48,191 nt of DNA, taken from positions 1 to 48,191 of the forward strand of contig CAMBFX010000004.1 of assembly GCA_945865695.1 (NCBI GenBank), written 5' to 3'. A program made the position numbers and the translations under genes. How positions within the stretch are numbered: position 1 is the first letter of the stretch; each line of letters starts with the position of its first letter. This stretch comes from Chryseobacterium gleum. Its GTDB lineage: Bacteria > Bacteroidota > Bacteroidia > Flavobacteriales_D > UBA2798. The notes below the pieces were generated by a model. That model was not told the origin of the DNA, made no database searches, and saw only the letters and a program-made list of their open reading frames with translations. This document shows positions 25,274 to 35,011 of the stretch, piece after piece.

Positions 25274-28045
25274 TTAATGTGTTACCACTAATTTATCTGT
25301 TCCGGTTTCATCACCAGCCTTAATCATTACTACGTAAGATCCAGATGCTAATTCAGCAACATTAATTTCAGTATTAACATCACCTGCATTCATCTCACCT
25401 AAGTTTTTAGTAAGTACGATTTTACCAGCTAAATCCATCACGTAAAGATCAACGTTGTTTCTTTCTTTTAATTTGAAAGAAATAGTTCCGTTAGTATTCA
25501 TTGGATTTGGATAAGAATTTATTTGGGTTACTTCTACATGCGCTACAGCTGTTGCATCAGAATCATTAATTCCAACTAGTGAATTAGAACTCCAGACTCC
25601 ACGTCCAAAAGTTCCAAGATAAACTACACCGCTATTCCAGCAATCAGAAGTTCTCCATTGTTGACGTACCGCTTCAACAGGCACTAATCCCATTTGTGGT
25701 TGATAAACCCAAGTAGAACCACCATTATCGGTAACATAAACACCCGTTTCTGTTCCCATAACAATTGTATTTGGATCTTGGTAATCGATAATTGCATCAT
25801 AAGTTCCAACAGCAGGTAAAGAAGCGGTGATTTCAGAGAAAGAACCAATTCCAGTTGCAGTAGTTCCCGAACTAGTTTCATGTAAAGAATTTCCATTTGC
25901 CACCACAATATGATCTTCGTCTTGTGGGTCTACACCGATTCCGCCAATAAAACTAAAACCATTTATAGTTGTAACGGTTACCCCCGAAATATCATTCGTA
26001 GGAGAATAAAAAGTATTTAAATTTTCAACAACGTATAGAGTACCATTTGTTGTTCCTACATACATAACTTTACCATTAGCTGCAAATTCGATAGCGGTAA
26101 CATTACCCGTAACTGATGGAAGAACTTTTTCCCATTCAGGCGTTACATTAAATCTCAAAGCGTGACGTGTAATATAAAGACCGTTTGAGCCATTAAAACC
26201 AACTGCAAAAATAGATTGAACAGGATCTTGTAGTGAGATTGTATCCCCTTCTGCTAATGCAACCGTTAAGGTATGCGTAAGCGGCACTTGTTGTGTTCTT
26301 GAAATATAATTAATGACATCACCAATATTATAAATGGTATCTGCAATAAACATAACAGAATCTTGACTATCGGTATCGTTCGGATTTTCATAAAGTCTAC
26401 CTACAGAAGCAAACGGTGCGTTGGCAATATTAGGAGTGAAATTATCCCAAGCAGCACCTTCATCACTTGAACGTCCCCAATTTCCTTCTTGAGAAGATGC
26501 AAAAAATACTTCAGGATTGATATGAGAAATATCACAATCAAAACCATCTCCAGAATACACTTCAGTATATTCTAAACTAGTAGCTCCAGTGAAATTTTTG
26601 TATTGTGTTCCGTTATCTTGGTTACCACACATCGTGTGACCAAATTTATTAAAGGCAACACTGTAGGCTTGAGTAACATTATAACCGCGGTTCTGAGGTA
26701 CCCAAATATTTTCACCATTATCATAAGATTTAGCAACACCGCCATCGCTACCAATATAAAGCATTCCATTTTGATCCCATTTAATCTCATGCTGATCAGC
26801 ATGAACATAGATTGGACTGAATTCAGAGGCGTAAGCAAAAGTTTTTTGGTACCATTGTCCGAAAACTGGATTTGCTGTTGAACTTTTTACCCATTTATAA
26901 ATTGCTTGCGTTCCTCCAATTAAAACTTGATTCGGATTCCCAGGAACAGCACCTAACATATTATCGTATACACCTTGACAGTTAGTTCCAGGATTGCTAA
27001 AAGGATCGAAATTACTTGACCCTGGAGGGGCAATTTCATACCAGGTATTTCCATTGTCTTCTGAAATCCAAACACCTTTTAAGCAGGATGACGAAGCAGC
27101 TGCAGCAGCATAAATGGTATAGTTGTTTGAACTATTCTTGTCAAAAGAAACCGCATATTCCATTCTTGCAAGTACGTTTGTAATTTGACCTGAACCACTT
27201 CCTGAAACATTAGTAAAAGTATTTCCTGAATCGGTAGATACAAATGTAATTACTGACCCAGCACCCGATCTTCCCGCAACTACGATTGTTCCATCAGGAG
27301 ACATTTTTAAATCTCCATAAGAAGCGCTTGTTAAATTGCCTGCGGCAACAAATCCTCCTCCTGGAGTATATGTTTTTGCCCCACCAGAGGAATTATTACC
27401 AGCAATCCAAATTTTATCTGCCACGTTTGCATCAGCTAACAATTCATTTACATCCGACCAAGCGGTAGAACCAGGAACTAATGTCCAAGTAACTCCATTA
27501 TCTGTTGAAGACCAAATTCCATCACCACCCCAATTATCAAATGAACTTCCTGTTCCCACATAATAAGTTCCGTCCAAAGTTTGACACATCGAGGAAATTC
27601 TTAAATATTCACTGAAACCAGCAACCATTGTCCAATTATTAGCAGCGTTATTGGAAACGAAAAGCCCACCAGAAACACTTCCAGCGAAAACGTGATTAGC
27701 ATCGTTTCTATCTATACAGATTGCACGCGTTCTTCCACCTACGTTATCTGGACCCTCTTCCATCCAATTTAAAGCCGTTGCTCTAGTCTGGTTTTCTAAA
27801 TTATAAGCAATCATATTATTGCGCATTGCACGAAGATATGTCTCGTCATATAAACCTGTTGCAGGGTTTAAACGTTTTGAACGATAATACTCCTTCGCTG
27901 CATCAGCACCGGTATAAAGAGTTTTATCTGCTCCTCTTGGATGGTAAACTGATTTCTCGGTTTCTACTAAAGGATTAATAACTGTTATGGCGACAACCGA
28001 AAGGGTTACCAATGATCCGACTAAAAGTAAATTTTTATTTTTCAT
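25274..28045 (-). CDS. T9SS-secreted BNR/propeller-repeat protein
   Basis: 923 residues. A signal segment at residues 5-24 is followed by a propeptide-like stretch and then many propeller blades with the Asp-box-like pattern S.DNG.TW (SSTDNGVTWT, SEDNGNTWYEI, VTDNGGSTWVYQP). The motif EGPDNVGGRTRAI near residue 100 is common to Bacteroidota relatives that are annotated as sialidase- or VPS10-like. The C-terminal 80 residues from YPNPMNTNGTISF to TDKLVVTH are a type A T9SS sorting domain. It is secreted to the cell surface or medium; no catalytic residues can be assigned. Its terminator is at 25222-25252. The 252 bp upstream (28046-28297) contain no gene I can see and no clear consensus promoter. 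Confidence 0.88.
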   Translation of the reverse strand: MKNKNLLLVGSLVTLSVVAITVINPLVETEKSVYHPRGADKTLYTGADAAKEYYRSKRLNPATGLYDETYLRAMRNNMIAYNLENQTRATALNWMEEGPDNVGGRTRAICIDRNDANHVFAGSVSGGLFVSNNAANNWTMVAGFSEYLRISSMCQTLDGTYYVGTGSSFDNWGGDGIWSSTDNGVTWTLVPGSTAWSDVNELLADANVADKIWIAGNNSSGGAKTYTPGGGFVAAGNLTSASYGDLKMSPDGTIVVAGRSGAGSVITFVSTDSGNTFTNVSGSGSGQITNVLARMEYAVSFDKNSSNNYTIYAAAAASSSCLKGVWISEDNGNTWYEIAPPGSSNFDPFSNPGTNCQGVYDNMLGAVPGNPNQVLIGGTQAIYKWVKSSTANPVFGQWYQKTFAYASEFSPIYVHADQHEIKWDQNGMLYIGSDGGVAKSYDNGENIWVPQNRGYNVTQAYSVAFNKFGHTMCGNQDNGTQYKNFTGATSLEYTEVYSGDGFDCDISHINPEVFFASSQEGNWGRSSDEGAAWDNFTPNIANAPFASVGRLYENPNDTDSQDSVMFIADTIYNIGDVINYISRTQQVPLTHTLTVALAEGDTISLQDPVQSIFAVGFNGSNGLYITRHALRFNVTPEWEKVLPSVTGNVTAIEFAANGKVMYVGTTNGTLYVVENLNTFYSPTNDISGVTVTTINGFSFIGGIGVDPQDEDHIVVANGNSLHETSSGTTATGIGSFSEITASLPAVGTYDAIIDYQDPNTIVMGTETGVYVTDNGGSTWVYQPQMGLVPVEAVRQQWRTSDCWNSGVVYLGTFGRGVWSSNSLVGINDSDATAVAHVEVTQINSYPNPMNTNGTISFKLKERNNVDLYVMDLAGKIVLTKNLGEMNAGDVNTEINVAELASGSYVVMIKAGDETGTDKLVVTH

Positions 28046-28297
28046 AAGTCAATTTATTCTTTTTATAAATACTACAACTTGTATTTTAATCTTGAAAAAA
28101 GGAATTTAGACTTTCCTCAAGACTTACAAATTAAAAAAGTTTTTTCGATTAAATCAAGCCCTTCTGAACATTTGGTTGAAATCATTTAGGTATTGGTAAA
28201 ATGAATTACTCCTTTATTGACTAAAAGTATTAAAAACACTGGTTTTTTGGGGTGCAAGGAGAAATAAATAAAATTTAATACTACACATTTCCAAAAC

Positions 28298-29173
28298 TTA
28301 GAAAATATGCTTTTCGGCATGATAGGAAGAACGAACAAGAGGGGCGCTTTCTACGTATCTAAAACCTTTTTTAAGTGCAATTAATCTATACTCCTCAAAT
28401 TTTGAAGGTATTATAAAATCGGCAACGGGCAAATGTTTGGGTGTTGGTTGAAGATATTGGCCCATCGTTAAAATATCCACACCAACACTTCTAAGGTCAT
28501 CCATAGCTTCTAAAATTTCTTCTTCTGTTTCCCCTAATCCTAACATGATACCCGATTTTGTTCTCATTCCACCTTGTTTCAGGCGCAACAAAACTTCTAA
28601 ACTACGATCATATTTTGCTTGTATCCTGACTTGTTTTGTTAACCTGCGAACTGTTTCAAGATTATGAGACACGATTTCGGGAGCAACATCAATAATATTT
28701 TGAAGATTTTCCCATTTCCCCATAAAATCAGGAATGAGCGTTTCAAGAGTTGTTGAAGGAGATTTTCTTCTAATAGCTCTAACGGTAATTGCCCAAATTT
28801 CTGAACCACCATCTTTCAAATCATCACGATCTACAGAGGTAATTACACAATGTTTTACTTTCATTAAATGAACAGAAAGAGCAACTTTTGCTGGCTCAGT
28901 CCAATCTGCTTCTAATGGTTTTCCGGTTGCAACCGCACAAAATCCACAAGAACGAGTACAAACATTTCCTAAAATCATGAACGTGGCCGTTCCTTCACCC
29001 CAACACTCTCCCATATTTGGACAGTTTCCACTTTCGCAAATCGTATGAAGTTTGTGTTCACTCACCAATGAACGAACCATTTTATAATTTTCACCCGTAG
29101 GTAATTTAACCCTTAACCATTTTGGTTTAGGAGTTCGGATAGCTAAATTTTCGGTGGAGATAATTGATTCCAT
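28298..29173 (-). CDS. lipA: Lipoyl synthase
   Basis: 291 residues. A radical-SAM enzyme inserting two sulfurs into octanoyl groups on lipoyl domains. The auxiliary cluster motif [12 protein letters not shown] (Cys46, 51, 57), the radical-SAM motif CTRSCGFC (Cys72, 76, 79) and the C-terminal RSSYHA motif (Ser cluster ligand) are all present. Cytoplasmic. It starts one base after the stop of the upstream 248-residue protein, so the two are co-transcribed; lipB is not in the window. Confidence 0.97.
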   Translation of the reverse strand: MESIISTENLAIRTPKPKWLRVKLPTGENYKMVRSLVSEHKLHTICESGNCPNMGECWGEGTATFMILGNVCTRSCGFCAVATGKPLEADWTEPAKVALSVHLMKVKHCVITSVDRDDLKDGGSEIWAITVRAIRRKSPSTTLETLIPDFMGKWENLQNIIDVAPEIVSHNLETVRRLTKQVRIQAKYDRSLEVLLRLKQGGMRTKSGIMLGLGETEEEILEAMDDLRSVGVDILTMGQYLQPTPKHLPVADFIIPSKFEEYRLIALKKGFRYVESAPLVRSSYHAEKHIF

Positions 29174-29920
29174 TTAGTAATATTTCCGTCCTAAAAAAAG
29201 TTTTAAATAAATTGAAATAAAAAAATTGTTCGCTTTATTTTGCGTCATCAATTCAACTGGCACAAAATAAAAATCTAGCAAAGAACCTAATTCAATTGCT
29301 CTTATAACGTCATCTTCATTAGCATATTCAAATTGAATTCCAAATTTTGCAAATGCGCCTGGATTAATTTTAGTTTCACCCAATCCTTTTGAGCCTTTTG
29401 ATCTTCCATAAATATTATCTACAGTATGAAAGGAAGGATCATATTTTTCGTCAGTAAAGGTGAATAAAAACGGATCATTAGTTGGATTAATAATTTGAAG
29501 ATAAACTGGCTTTAATAATCCGAAAGACGGCCCAATAGAATAACTCAAACTAATTTCTACTCCTTTTTCACGCAATTTTTCGAAATAAATTCTTGTTAAA
29601 CCAATTCCCGGTCTCAACATGAAAAGTGAGTTTAGCTTACCATAAAAATATCCCTTTCCATCATCAAAATTAGGATTAAAAACTTTAATTTCTTTTGGGT
29701 GATGCATGCTTACTAATTCCAAAGAAAAATTTAATCGTTTGTTGTAGGTTAACTGTTTTCCGTATCTAAAACATCCACCCCAACCCTCACCATGAATGAT
29801 TATACCACCAACAGCATCTGATCGGTAATTTACAAATCGTCCTTCATCTGCCGGCTTTTGTGCAAAAGCTTTGGTCGCAAAAGTTGCAAGAAATAATAAT
29901 ATGGATACGGTTCTAATCAT
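29174..29920 (-). CDS. Hypothetical outer-membrane beta-barrel protein
   Basis: 248 residues, signal peptide MIRTVSILLFLATFATKAFA. Strand-like alternation follows, with GGIIIHGEGWGGCFRYGKQL at the first strand, a RPGIGLTRIYF strand and a C-terminal FFISIYLKLFLGRKYY. The pattern suggests a small outer-membrane barrel; I do not recognise a named family. It has a -7 element 18 bp upstream and is immediately followed by lipA. No obvious link to lipoate metabolism. Confidence 0.7.
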   Translation of the reverse strand: MIRTVSILLFLATFATKAFAQKPADEGRFVNYRSDAVGGIIIHGEGWGGCFRYGKQLTYNKRLNFSLELVSMHHPKEIKVFNPNFDDGKGYFYGKLNSLFMLRPGIGLTRIYFEKLREKGVEISLSYSIGPSFGLLKPVYLQIINPTNDPFLFTFTDEKYDPSFHTVDNIYGRSKGSKGLGETKINPGAFAKFGIQFEYANEDDVIRAIELGSLLDFYFVPVELMTQNKANNFFISIYLKLFLGRKYY

Positions 29921-29937
29921 TACATTTACCAGTCAAA

Positions 29938-29945
29938 CAAATATA
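29938..29945 (-). promoter_or_regulatory. Putative -7 element for the barrel protein-lipA operon
   Basis: TATATTTG on the minus strand, 17 bp upstream of the ATG at 29920. It matches TAnnTTTG. A TTTC occurs about 22 bp further upstream. Confidence 0.5.
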
Positions 29946-29977
29946 CGAATTAATAATATTTAAAAGTGAAACTTATT

Positions 29978-30391
29978 ATGGAAACGGCTAAAATCATTTA
30001 TGAATCGGATTTAAGAACAGAAGCTACTCACATTTTAAGTGGTACAAAAATTAATACCGATGCCCCTTTGGATAATAATGGAAAAGGAAGTGCTTTTTCA
30101 CCAACCGATTTATTAAGTACCTCTTTAGCTACTTGTATGATTACTTTAGCAGGAATAAAAGCTCAAAAAAATGGGTTTGCGCTGGGTAAGATTGAAGCTA
30201 CTGTTTTTAAAACTATGGGTATTGAACCGAGAAGAGTCGTGAAAATTAAAGTTGAATTATTTTTTGACAGAGACTATAAAGAGTCTGAAAAAGAAATCAT
30301 TGAAGAGGCGATTTACAACTGTCCAGTTGCTAAAAGTTTACATCCTGAAATTATTCAGGAAATTGAATTTCATTATAATTACACTAAATAA
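29978..30391 (+). CDS. OsmC family protein
   Basis: 137 residues, the usual length for OsmC/Ohr-like proteins. They are cytoplasmic, dimeric, thiol-dependent hydroperoxide reductases. The redox cysteines appear in LATCMITLAG (about residue 50) and YNCPVAKSL (about residue 113), with SPTDLLSTSLATC as the helix motif. ATG 29978 is used; an upstream GTG at 29966 would add four residues and is less likely. Whether it is the OsmC or a YhfA-like subgroup is not determined. Confidence 0.9.
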   Translation: METAKIIYESDLRTEATHILSGTKINTDAPLDNNGKGSAFSPTDLLSTSLATCMITLAGIKAQKNGFALGKIEATVFKTMGIEPRRVVKIKVELFFDRDYKESEKEIIEEAIYNCPVAKSLHPEIIQEIEFHYNYTK

Positions 30392-30430
30392 AAGCGGTCA
30401 AAACGCCCCTAAAAATGCAATCTAAAAAAA

Positions 30431-30550
30431 TTAACGCTTAATGGATTGATAAGCCGGGCAACGGTCTTTACCTCCTTTAAACAACTTACAAGACCCTATT
30501 GAAGCTCCTACAACAAGAACTACTAATGTATAGACAAATGCTTTTTTCAT
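30431..30550 (-). CDS. 39-residue lipoprotein (small ORF)
   Basis: ATG 30550 to TAA 30431 encodes 39 residues. It begins MKKAFVYTLVVLVVGASIGS, a hydrophobic lipoprotein-type signal with Cys at residue 21 after IGS. The mature part is only KLFKGGKDR, CPAYQS and IKR. Similar miniature lipoproteins ending in a CPAY motif occur in Bacteroidota (from memory). The body past the lipidated Cys is 18 residues with one further Cys (31). It has no partner gene. It fills most of the 270-bp gap between OsmC and ung and was found by reading the minus strand directly. Confidence 0.65.
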   Translation of the reverse strand: MKKAFVYTLVVLVVGASIGSCKLFKGGKDRCPAYQSIKR

Positions 30551-30661
30551 GAAATTTGAATTACTTTTTGGTGTTTTTATCAAAAACAAAGCCACAAGTT
30601 AGGCAAAGTTTTTAATTTGCAAAAAAAAAAGACGAAAATCTGATAACTTCTCCAAAAAGAC

Positions 30662-31354
30662 ATGGAATCACCGATAATATTAGCTCAAAAGTTACAAATT
30701 GAACCAGAATGGACCCATGAACTTAGAGGCGAATTCCAAAAAGATTATTTTAAAAAACTAATTCAATTTTTAGTTAATGAGGAGAAACAACAAACCATTT
30801 ATCCGTCAAATGAGAATGTGTTTGCGGCTTTCAATCACACTCCATTTTCGAAGGTAAAAGTGGTGATTATCGGACAAGACCCTTACCATGGGCCAAATCA
30901 AGCAAATGGGCTTTCTTTTTCTGTTTCAAAAGGAGTACCAAATCCACCTTCATTGAAAAATATTTTTAAAGAATTAAAAACGGATTTAGCCATAGAAATA
31001 CCCACGCATGGTGATTTAAGCAAATGGGCCGATCAAGGCGTTTTACTATTGAATGCTACTTTAACGGTTAGAGCAGAGCAAGCAGGTTCTCATCAAAATA
31101 AAGGCTGGGAAACCTTTACAGATTCCGTTATTAAAATTCTATCTGAAAAAAGAGAAGGACTAATTTTTCTTCTCTGGGGAAAATTTGCGCAAGGAAAAGA
31201 AATTCTAATCAATGCCCATAAGCATCCTATTTTAAAAGCAGCACATCCTTCACCTTTAGCAAGAGGAGCATTTTTTGGATGTAAACATTTTTCAAAAACA
31301 AATGATTTTTTAATAAAATCGGGTAAATCACCTATAAATTGGAATATTGAATAA
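30662..31354 (+). CDS. ung: Uracil-DNA glycosylase
   Basis: 230 residues, family 1 UDG. It removes uracil from DNA. The catalytic motif GQDPYHG lies at residues 71-77 with Asp73, followed by ANGLSFSV, LLLNATLTV and the HPSPLA motif carrying the second catalytic His. It is of normal length and cytoplasmic. The gene downstream starts 31 bp after its stop and may be co-transcribed. Confidence 0.97.
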   Translation: MESPIILAQKLQIEPEWTHELRGEFQKDYFKKLIQFLVNEEKQQTIYPSNENVFAAFNHTPFSKVKVVIIGQDPYHGPNQANGLSFSVSKGVPNPPSLKNIFKELKTDLAIEIPTHGDLSKWADQGVLLLNATLTVRAEQAGSHQNKGWETFTDSVIKILSEKREGLIFLLWGKFAQGKEILINAHKHPILKAAHPSPLARGAFFGCKHFSKTNDFLIKSGKSPINWNIE

Positions 31355-31385
31355 GAAAAGCAAAATATTTTCGTTTAGTTCCATC

Positions 31386-33101
31386 ATGCGTTGGATCCTT
31401 TGCTATTTATTCATTTTATCTTTTCAATCTGTTCATGGACAAAAATTGAACTTAGCCATTGCTTCAGAAAATTCAACCATTGAATTAAAATACAAAAAAG
31501 AAGTTTCCAATGTAAAAGAATCCGAAAAAGAATTGCAAAAAGTTTTTTTACAGCTATTTGATAAAGGCTATTTATCGGCCTATGTGAAAAGTAAAAATGT
31601 GAGCACAGAAAATATTCAAATTAATCTAGAAATTGGAAAGGAATTTGCTTTTGGAGAAATCAGGAAAGGAAATGCAGAAGAACAATTACTAAGTAAAATT
31701 GGCTATCGCGAAAAAATATATCATGGTAGAATTTTGTCTGAAAAAGCTATCGGTGATTTGGCTCAAAAAATAATTTCTTACTATGAAGAAAATGGTTTTC
31801 CTTTTGTTTCTTTCACCTTAGATAGCGCAGAATTCATTGCAAATAAATTTTCCGCATCCTTAAAAATTGAAAAAAATCAACTTTACAAAGTGGATAGTTT
31901 AATAATCAAAGGAAATGCCAAAATCAAAGAAAACTATATTGAAAATTACATTTCTATCCAAGAAGGTGATTTATATAATGAGGATTTAATAACCTCTATT
32001 GACCAGCGATTAAAAGAGCTTCCATTTGTGCAATGGGTAAAACCGACAGAAGTAGTTTTTACCAAAACACAGTGTTTGGTTTATATTTATATTAATGAAA
32101 AAAAAGCAAGTCAATTTAACGGAATATTGGGAATTTTACCCGACAATAATACGGGCAAAATAACCATCACTGGAGATGCGAGAATCAGACTAAAAAACTC
32201 TTTGCGTTCTGGCGAATTATTTGATTTGAATTGGAGAAAATTAAATACAGATGTTCAAGATTTAAAAATTAATTTAAATTATCCATTTTTATTTAAATCC
32301 TCATTTGGTTTTGATGGAGTATTTAAATTATTTAAAAAAGACACTACCTTTTTAGAATTAAATCAAAATGTAGGCTTGCTCTATATTCTCAAGAGCGGTA
32401 ATTTTTTAAAACTAACTTTCAATTATCAATCTTCGTTTTTATTAACTCCATCCATGTATGAATTTGCTCAATCATTGCCCGAATTTGCCGATGTCAATTC
32501 AACGATGTATGGGATAGGAACAAAAATAGAAAAATTAGATTATCGATTAAATCCCACCAAAGGATTTATGGTAGAGGCAGATGTAAGAGCGGGAAAAAAA
32601 ACCATAAAAAAAAATAATGCGTTAAATGAAAATTTATATGAAGATATTGCTTTAAAAACCGTTAAATACTTTGTTACATTTCAAGGGGATTTATATTTCT
32701 CATTGGTAAAACGAACAGCCATTAAGTTAGGTTCACAACTGGGATGGCTAGAAAATGAAAATTTATTTGTGAATGAATTGTTTCGATTAGGTGGTATAAG
32801 AACGCTTAGAGGTTTTAATGAAGAATCCCTTTTTGCTTCCTTTTATTCGGTTGGAACTATAGAGTTTAGATATCTATTGGAACAAAATTCAAATATATAC
32901 GTATTCTTCGACCAAGCTTATTATGAACGAAAAATGAGAGATAACTATTTTCATGATTCCCCTTATAGTTTTGGTGCAGGGATTAGTTTTCAAACGAAAG
33001 CTGGAATATTCTCTATGAATTATGCATTAGGCTCGGAACAAGATAACCCGATTCAATTCAAAGGAGCAAAAATACATTTTGGCTTTATCAATTATTTTTA
33101 A
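31386..33101 (+). CDS. Omp85-family (BamA/TamA-like) outer-membrane protein
   Basis: 571 residues, signal peptide ending SVHGQ. Residues about 30-240 contain one or two POTRA-like domains (YKVDSLIIKGNAKIKENYIENYI is the classic strand-helix pattern), and the rest is an Omp85 barrel with the conserved RTLRGF motif, matching the TamA/BamA L6 motif VRGF. The protein is shorter than BamA, so a TamA-like or specialised role is more likely. ATG 31386 is chosen over TTG 31347 since it gives a clean signal peptide and does not overlap ung. It precedes an L,D-transpeptidase by 2 bp. Confidence 0.87.
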   Translation: MRWILCYLFILSFQSVHGQKLNLAIASENSTIELKYKKEVSNVKESEKELQKVFLQLFDKGYLSAYVKSKNVSTENIQINLEIGKEFAFGEIRKGNAEEQLLSKIGYREKIYHGRILSEKAIGDLAQKIISYYEENGFPFVSFTLDSAEFIANKFSASLKIEKNQLYKVDSLIIKGNAKIKENYIENYISIQEGDLYNEDLITSIDQRLKELPFVQWVKPTEVVFTKTQCLVYIYINEKKASQFNGILGILPDNNTGKITITGDARIRLKNSLRSGELFDLNWRKLNTDVQDLKINLNYPFLFKSSFGFDGVFKLFKKDTTFLELNQNVGLLYILKSGNFLKLTFNYQSSFLLTPSMYEFAQSLPEFADVNSTMYGIGTKIEKLDYRLNPTKGFMVEADVRAGKKTIKKNNALNENLYEDIALKTVKYFVTFQGDLYFSLVKRTAIKLGSQLGWLENENLFVNELFRLGGIRTLRGFNEESLFASFYSVGTIEFRYLLEQNSNIYVFFDQAYYERKMRDNYFHDSPYSFGAGISFQTKAGIFSMNYALGSEQDNPIQFKGAKIHFGFINYF

Positions 33102-33103
33102 TT

Positions 33104-33727
33104 ATGAATTACTTGCTATTCATTTTGAGTTTTGCGTTTTTTGGAATTTTTCTTCCTGACCCCGAACCTGAAATAATTATTGAAAAAAGATTAGCCGAAT
33201 TAGTACAAGAATTTGTTTCTATCAAATATTCTAAATTTAAAATGAAGGAATATATTTATGTGGGAGTAAAAAGGCAAAGAGTCTATTTAATTTCGGATAC
33301 AAAGGTTGTGCTTTCATTTCCCATTTCAACATCAAAGTATGGCGTTGGATCGGAAAATTTAAGTGAGAAAACACCAATCGGTCTTCATAAAATTGAATCT
33401 ATGATTGGAGAAAATGCTCCACTTAATGGGATTATTTTAGGCACAAAATATACTGGTAAAACCGCAACTATTATTTCTGAAGCTAAGGCAGGAGGCACCG
33501 ATGATGTCACCACGAGGGCTATGCGATTAAAGGGATTGGAGAATAAAATTAATCAAGGAGGAGATAAAGATTCGTATTCTAGAGCTATTTTCATCCATGG
33601 AACACCAGAAGAAGGATTGATTGGTACACCTGCTTCACATGGTTGCATAAGAATGAAAAACAAAGATGTGATCGAATTATTTAATCGTGTTAAAACTGGC
33701 ACTTACGTTATTATTCTAAATAACTAA
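33104..33727 (+). CDS. L,D-transpeptidase (YkuD fold)
   Basis: 207 residues. A short N-terminal hydrophobic segment (residues 1-16) precedes a YkuD domain. The catalytic motif HGTPEEGLIG..SHGCIRM has His at about 164 and nucleophile Cys181 in SHGCIRM. It cross-links peptidoglycan through 3-3 bonds or attaches proteins to it. It starts 2 bp after the Omp85-like gene. The N-terminus carries no clear cleavage site, so membrane anchoring is possible. This adjacency suggests a link between outer membrane and peptidoglycan, but that is inference. Confidence 0.92.
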   Translation: MNYLLFILSFAFFGIFLPDPEPEIIIEKRLAELVQEFVSIKYSKFKMKEYIYVGVKRQRVYLISDTKVVLSFPISTSKYGVGSENLSEKTPIGLHKIESMIGENAPLNGIILGTKYTGKTATIISEAKAGGTDDVTTRAMRLKGLENKINQGGDKDSYSRAIFIHGTPEEGLIGTPASHGCIRMKNKDVIELFNRVKTGTYVIILNN

Positions 33728-33799
33728 CCATTTCCGGTTAAAGTTTCCCTCAATTTATTAATTTTACTTTCTAAACGTATTTAAGATTAGAATTCATAT

Positions 33800-35011
33800 A
33801 TGGAAAATAAAATCAAATGTCCGAGATGTGGTCACCAGTTTGAAGCCACTGATGCTATCAGAGATGAAGTGCAAAGAGAATTAAACCTTAAAGCGAAAGA
33901 TTGGCAATCTAAAAAAGAAGAAGAATATAAAAAGAAGGAAGAGGAGATTGCAAAAAAAAACCAGGAAGAAATGGTAAAACAAAAACTTCAGATGGAAGAA
34001 TTAATTCGAAAGAATGTTGCGGCAGACTTTGAATTACAATTAAAAATGTTGAAGGAAAGCAACGAGAGTAATGAAATAAAATTGAAGGAATCTCGAAATA
34101 AAGAATTAGAATTTTTAAGAAAAGAGGCTGAGTTAAAAAATAAAACTGCTGAATTAGAAATTGAGGTGGAGAAAAAATTAATGGTGGGAAGAGATGAAAT
34201 AACACAAACTATTCGTAAGCAAGAAGCAGAAAAAAATGAATTAAAGCAGAAGGAATACGAGAAAAAGATGGAAGATCAGCTAAAAATGATTGAGGAAATG
34301 CAACGAAAAATAGAACAAGGTTCGATGCAAATGCAGGGTGAAGTAATGGAATTAGCTTTAGAAGATTTATTGAAAACGGAATTTAAATTTGATATTATTG
34401 ATGAAGTAAAAAAAGGTGCAACAGGCGCTGATGTAGTTCAAACAGTAGTAAATTCATCACAACAGATATGCGGAAAAATAATTTTTGAAAGTAAAAGAAC
34501 CAAAACATTTTCTGATTCATGGATTGAGAAATTAAAAAATGACCAACGAGAAGAAGGTGCATCTTTGGCAGTGTTAGTTACTGAAGTAATGCCAAAAGAT
34601 ATGACTCGATTTGGAAGTAAAGATGGAGTTTGGATTTGTAATTTTCAAGATACAAAAAGTTTGGTTCATATTTTACGTGAAATGATTGTAAGAGAATATT
34701 CAGTTAGATCTGCAGAAGAAAACAAAGGTGATAAAATGAGTTTATTGTATCAATATATTACCAGTGAAGAATTCAGGCATCGTGTTGAAGGCATTGTGGA
34801 AGCTTTTTCGACTATGAAATCTGATATTGATACGGAAAGAAGATTGTTTACAAAAAGATGGAAAGAAAGAGAAAAGCAAATTGAAATAGTGATGAACAAT
34901 ACTATTAACATGTATGGAAGTGTGAAAGGCATTGCTGGTAATGCAGTTGGAAGTGTAAAAGCTTTAGAAATTCCAGAATTCACTGATGGAGAAAATGAAG
35001 AATTAGAATGA
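33800..35011 (+). CDS. DUF2130 protein with nuclease-like core
   Basis: 403 residues. The N-terminus has a CxxC (KCPRCGHQFEATDA), followed by a long charged coiled coil (residues about 40-180). The C-terminal half is the DUF2130 domain with an Mrr/PD-(D/E)xK-like triad: Asp211 in TGADVV, then Glu230 and Lys232 in IIFESKRTK, and downstream KNDQREEGASLAVLVT with a conserved Gln. This pattern fits a nuclease fold, but I know of no demonstrated activity. It is cytoplasmic. It overlaps the GWxTD gene by 4 bp (ATGA), so they are translationally coupled. Confidence 0.88.
   Translation: MENKIKCPRCGHQFEATDAIRDEVQRELNLKAKDWQSKKEEEYKKKEEEIAKKNQEEMVKQKLQMEELIRKNVAADFELQLKMLKESNESNEIKLKESRNKELEFLRKEAELKNKTAELEIEVEKKLMVGRDEITQTIRKQEAEKNELKQKEYEKKMEDQLKMIEEMQRKIEQGSMQMQGEVMELALEDLLKTEFKFDIIDEVKKGATGADVVQTVVNSSQQICGKIIFESKRTKTFSDSWIEKLKNDQREEGASLAVLVTEVMPKDMTRFGSKDGVWICNFQDTKSLVHILREMIVREYSVRSAEENKGDKMSLLYQYITSEEFRHRVEGIVEAFSTMKSDIDTERRLFTKRWKEREKQIEIVMNNTINMYGSVKGIAGNAVGSVKALEIPEFTDGENEELE

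Noticed and set aside
28046-28297. Hidden small gene or RNA upstream of the large T9SS gene
   Set aside because: AT-rich, no open frame with a start and no stable GC-rich hairpin; it is most likely promoter and leader DNA.
30431-30550. Type I toxin-like small hydrophobic peptide
   Set aside because: The lipobox Cys and the polar Cys-containing tail fit a lipoprotein better, and no antisense RNA promoter is visible.
33800-35011. DUF2130 protein as a restriction endonuclease of a restriction-modification system
   Set aside because: No DNA methyltransferase or specificity gene is nearby; the coupled genes are a GWxTD protein and an rRNA methyltransferase.
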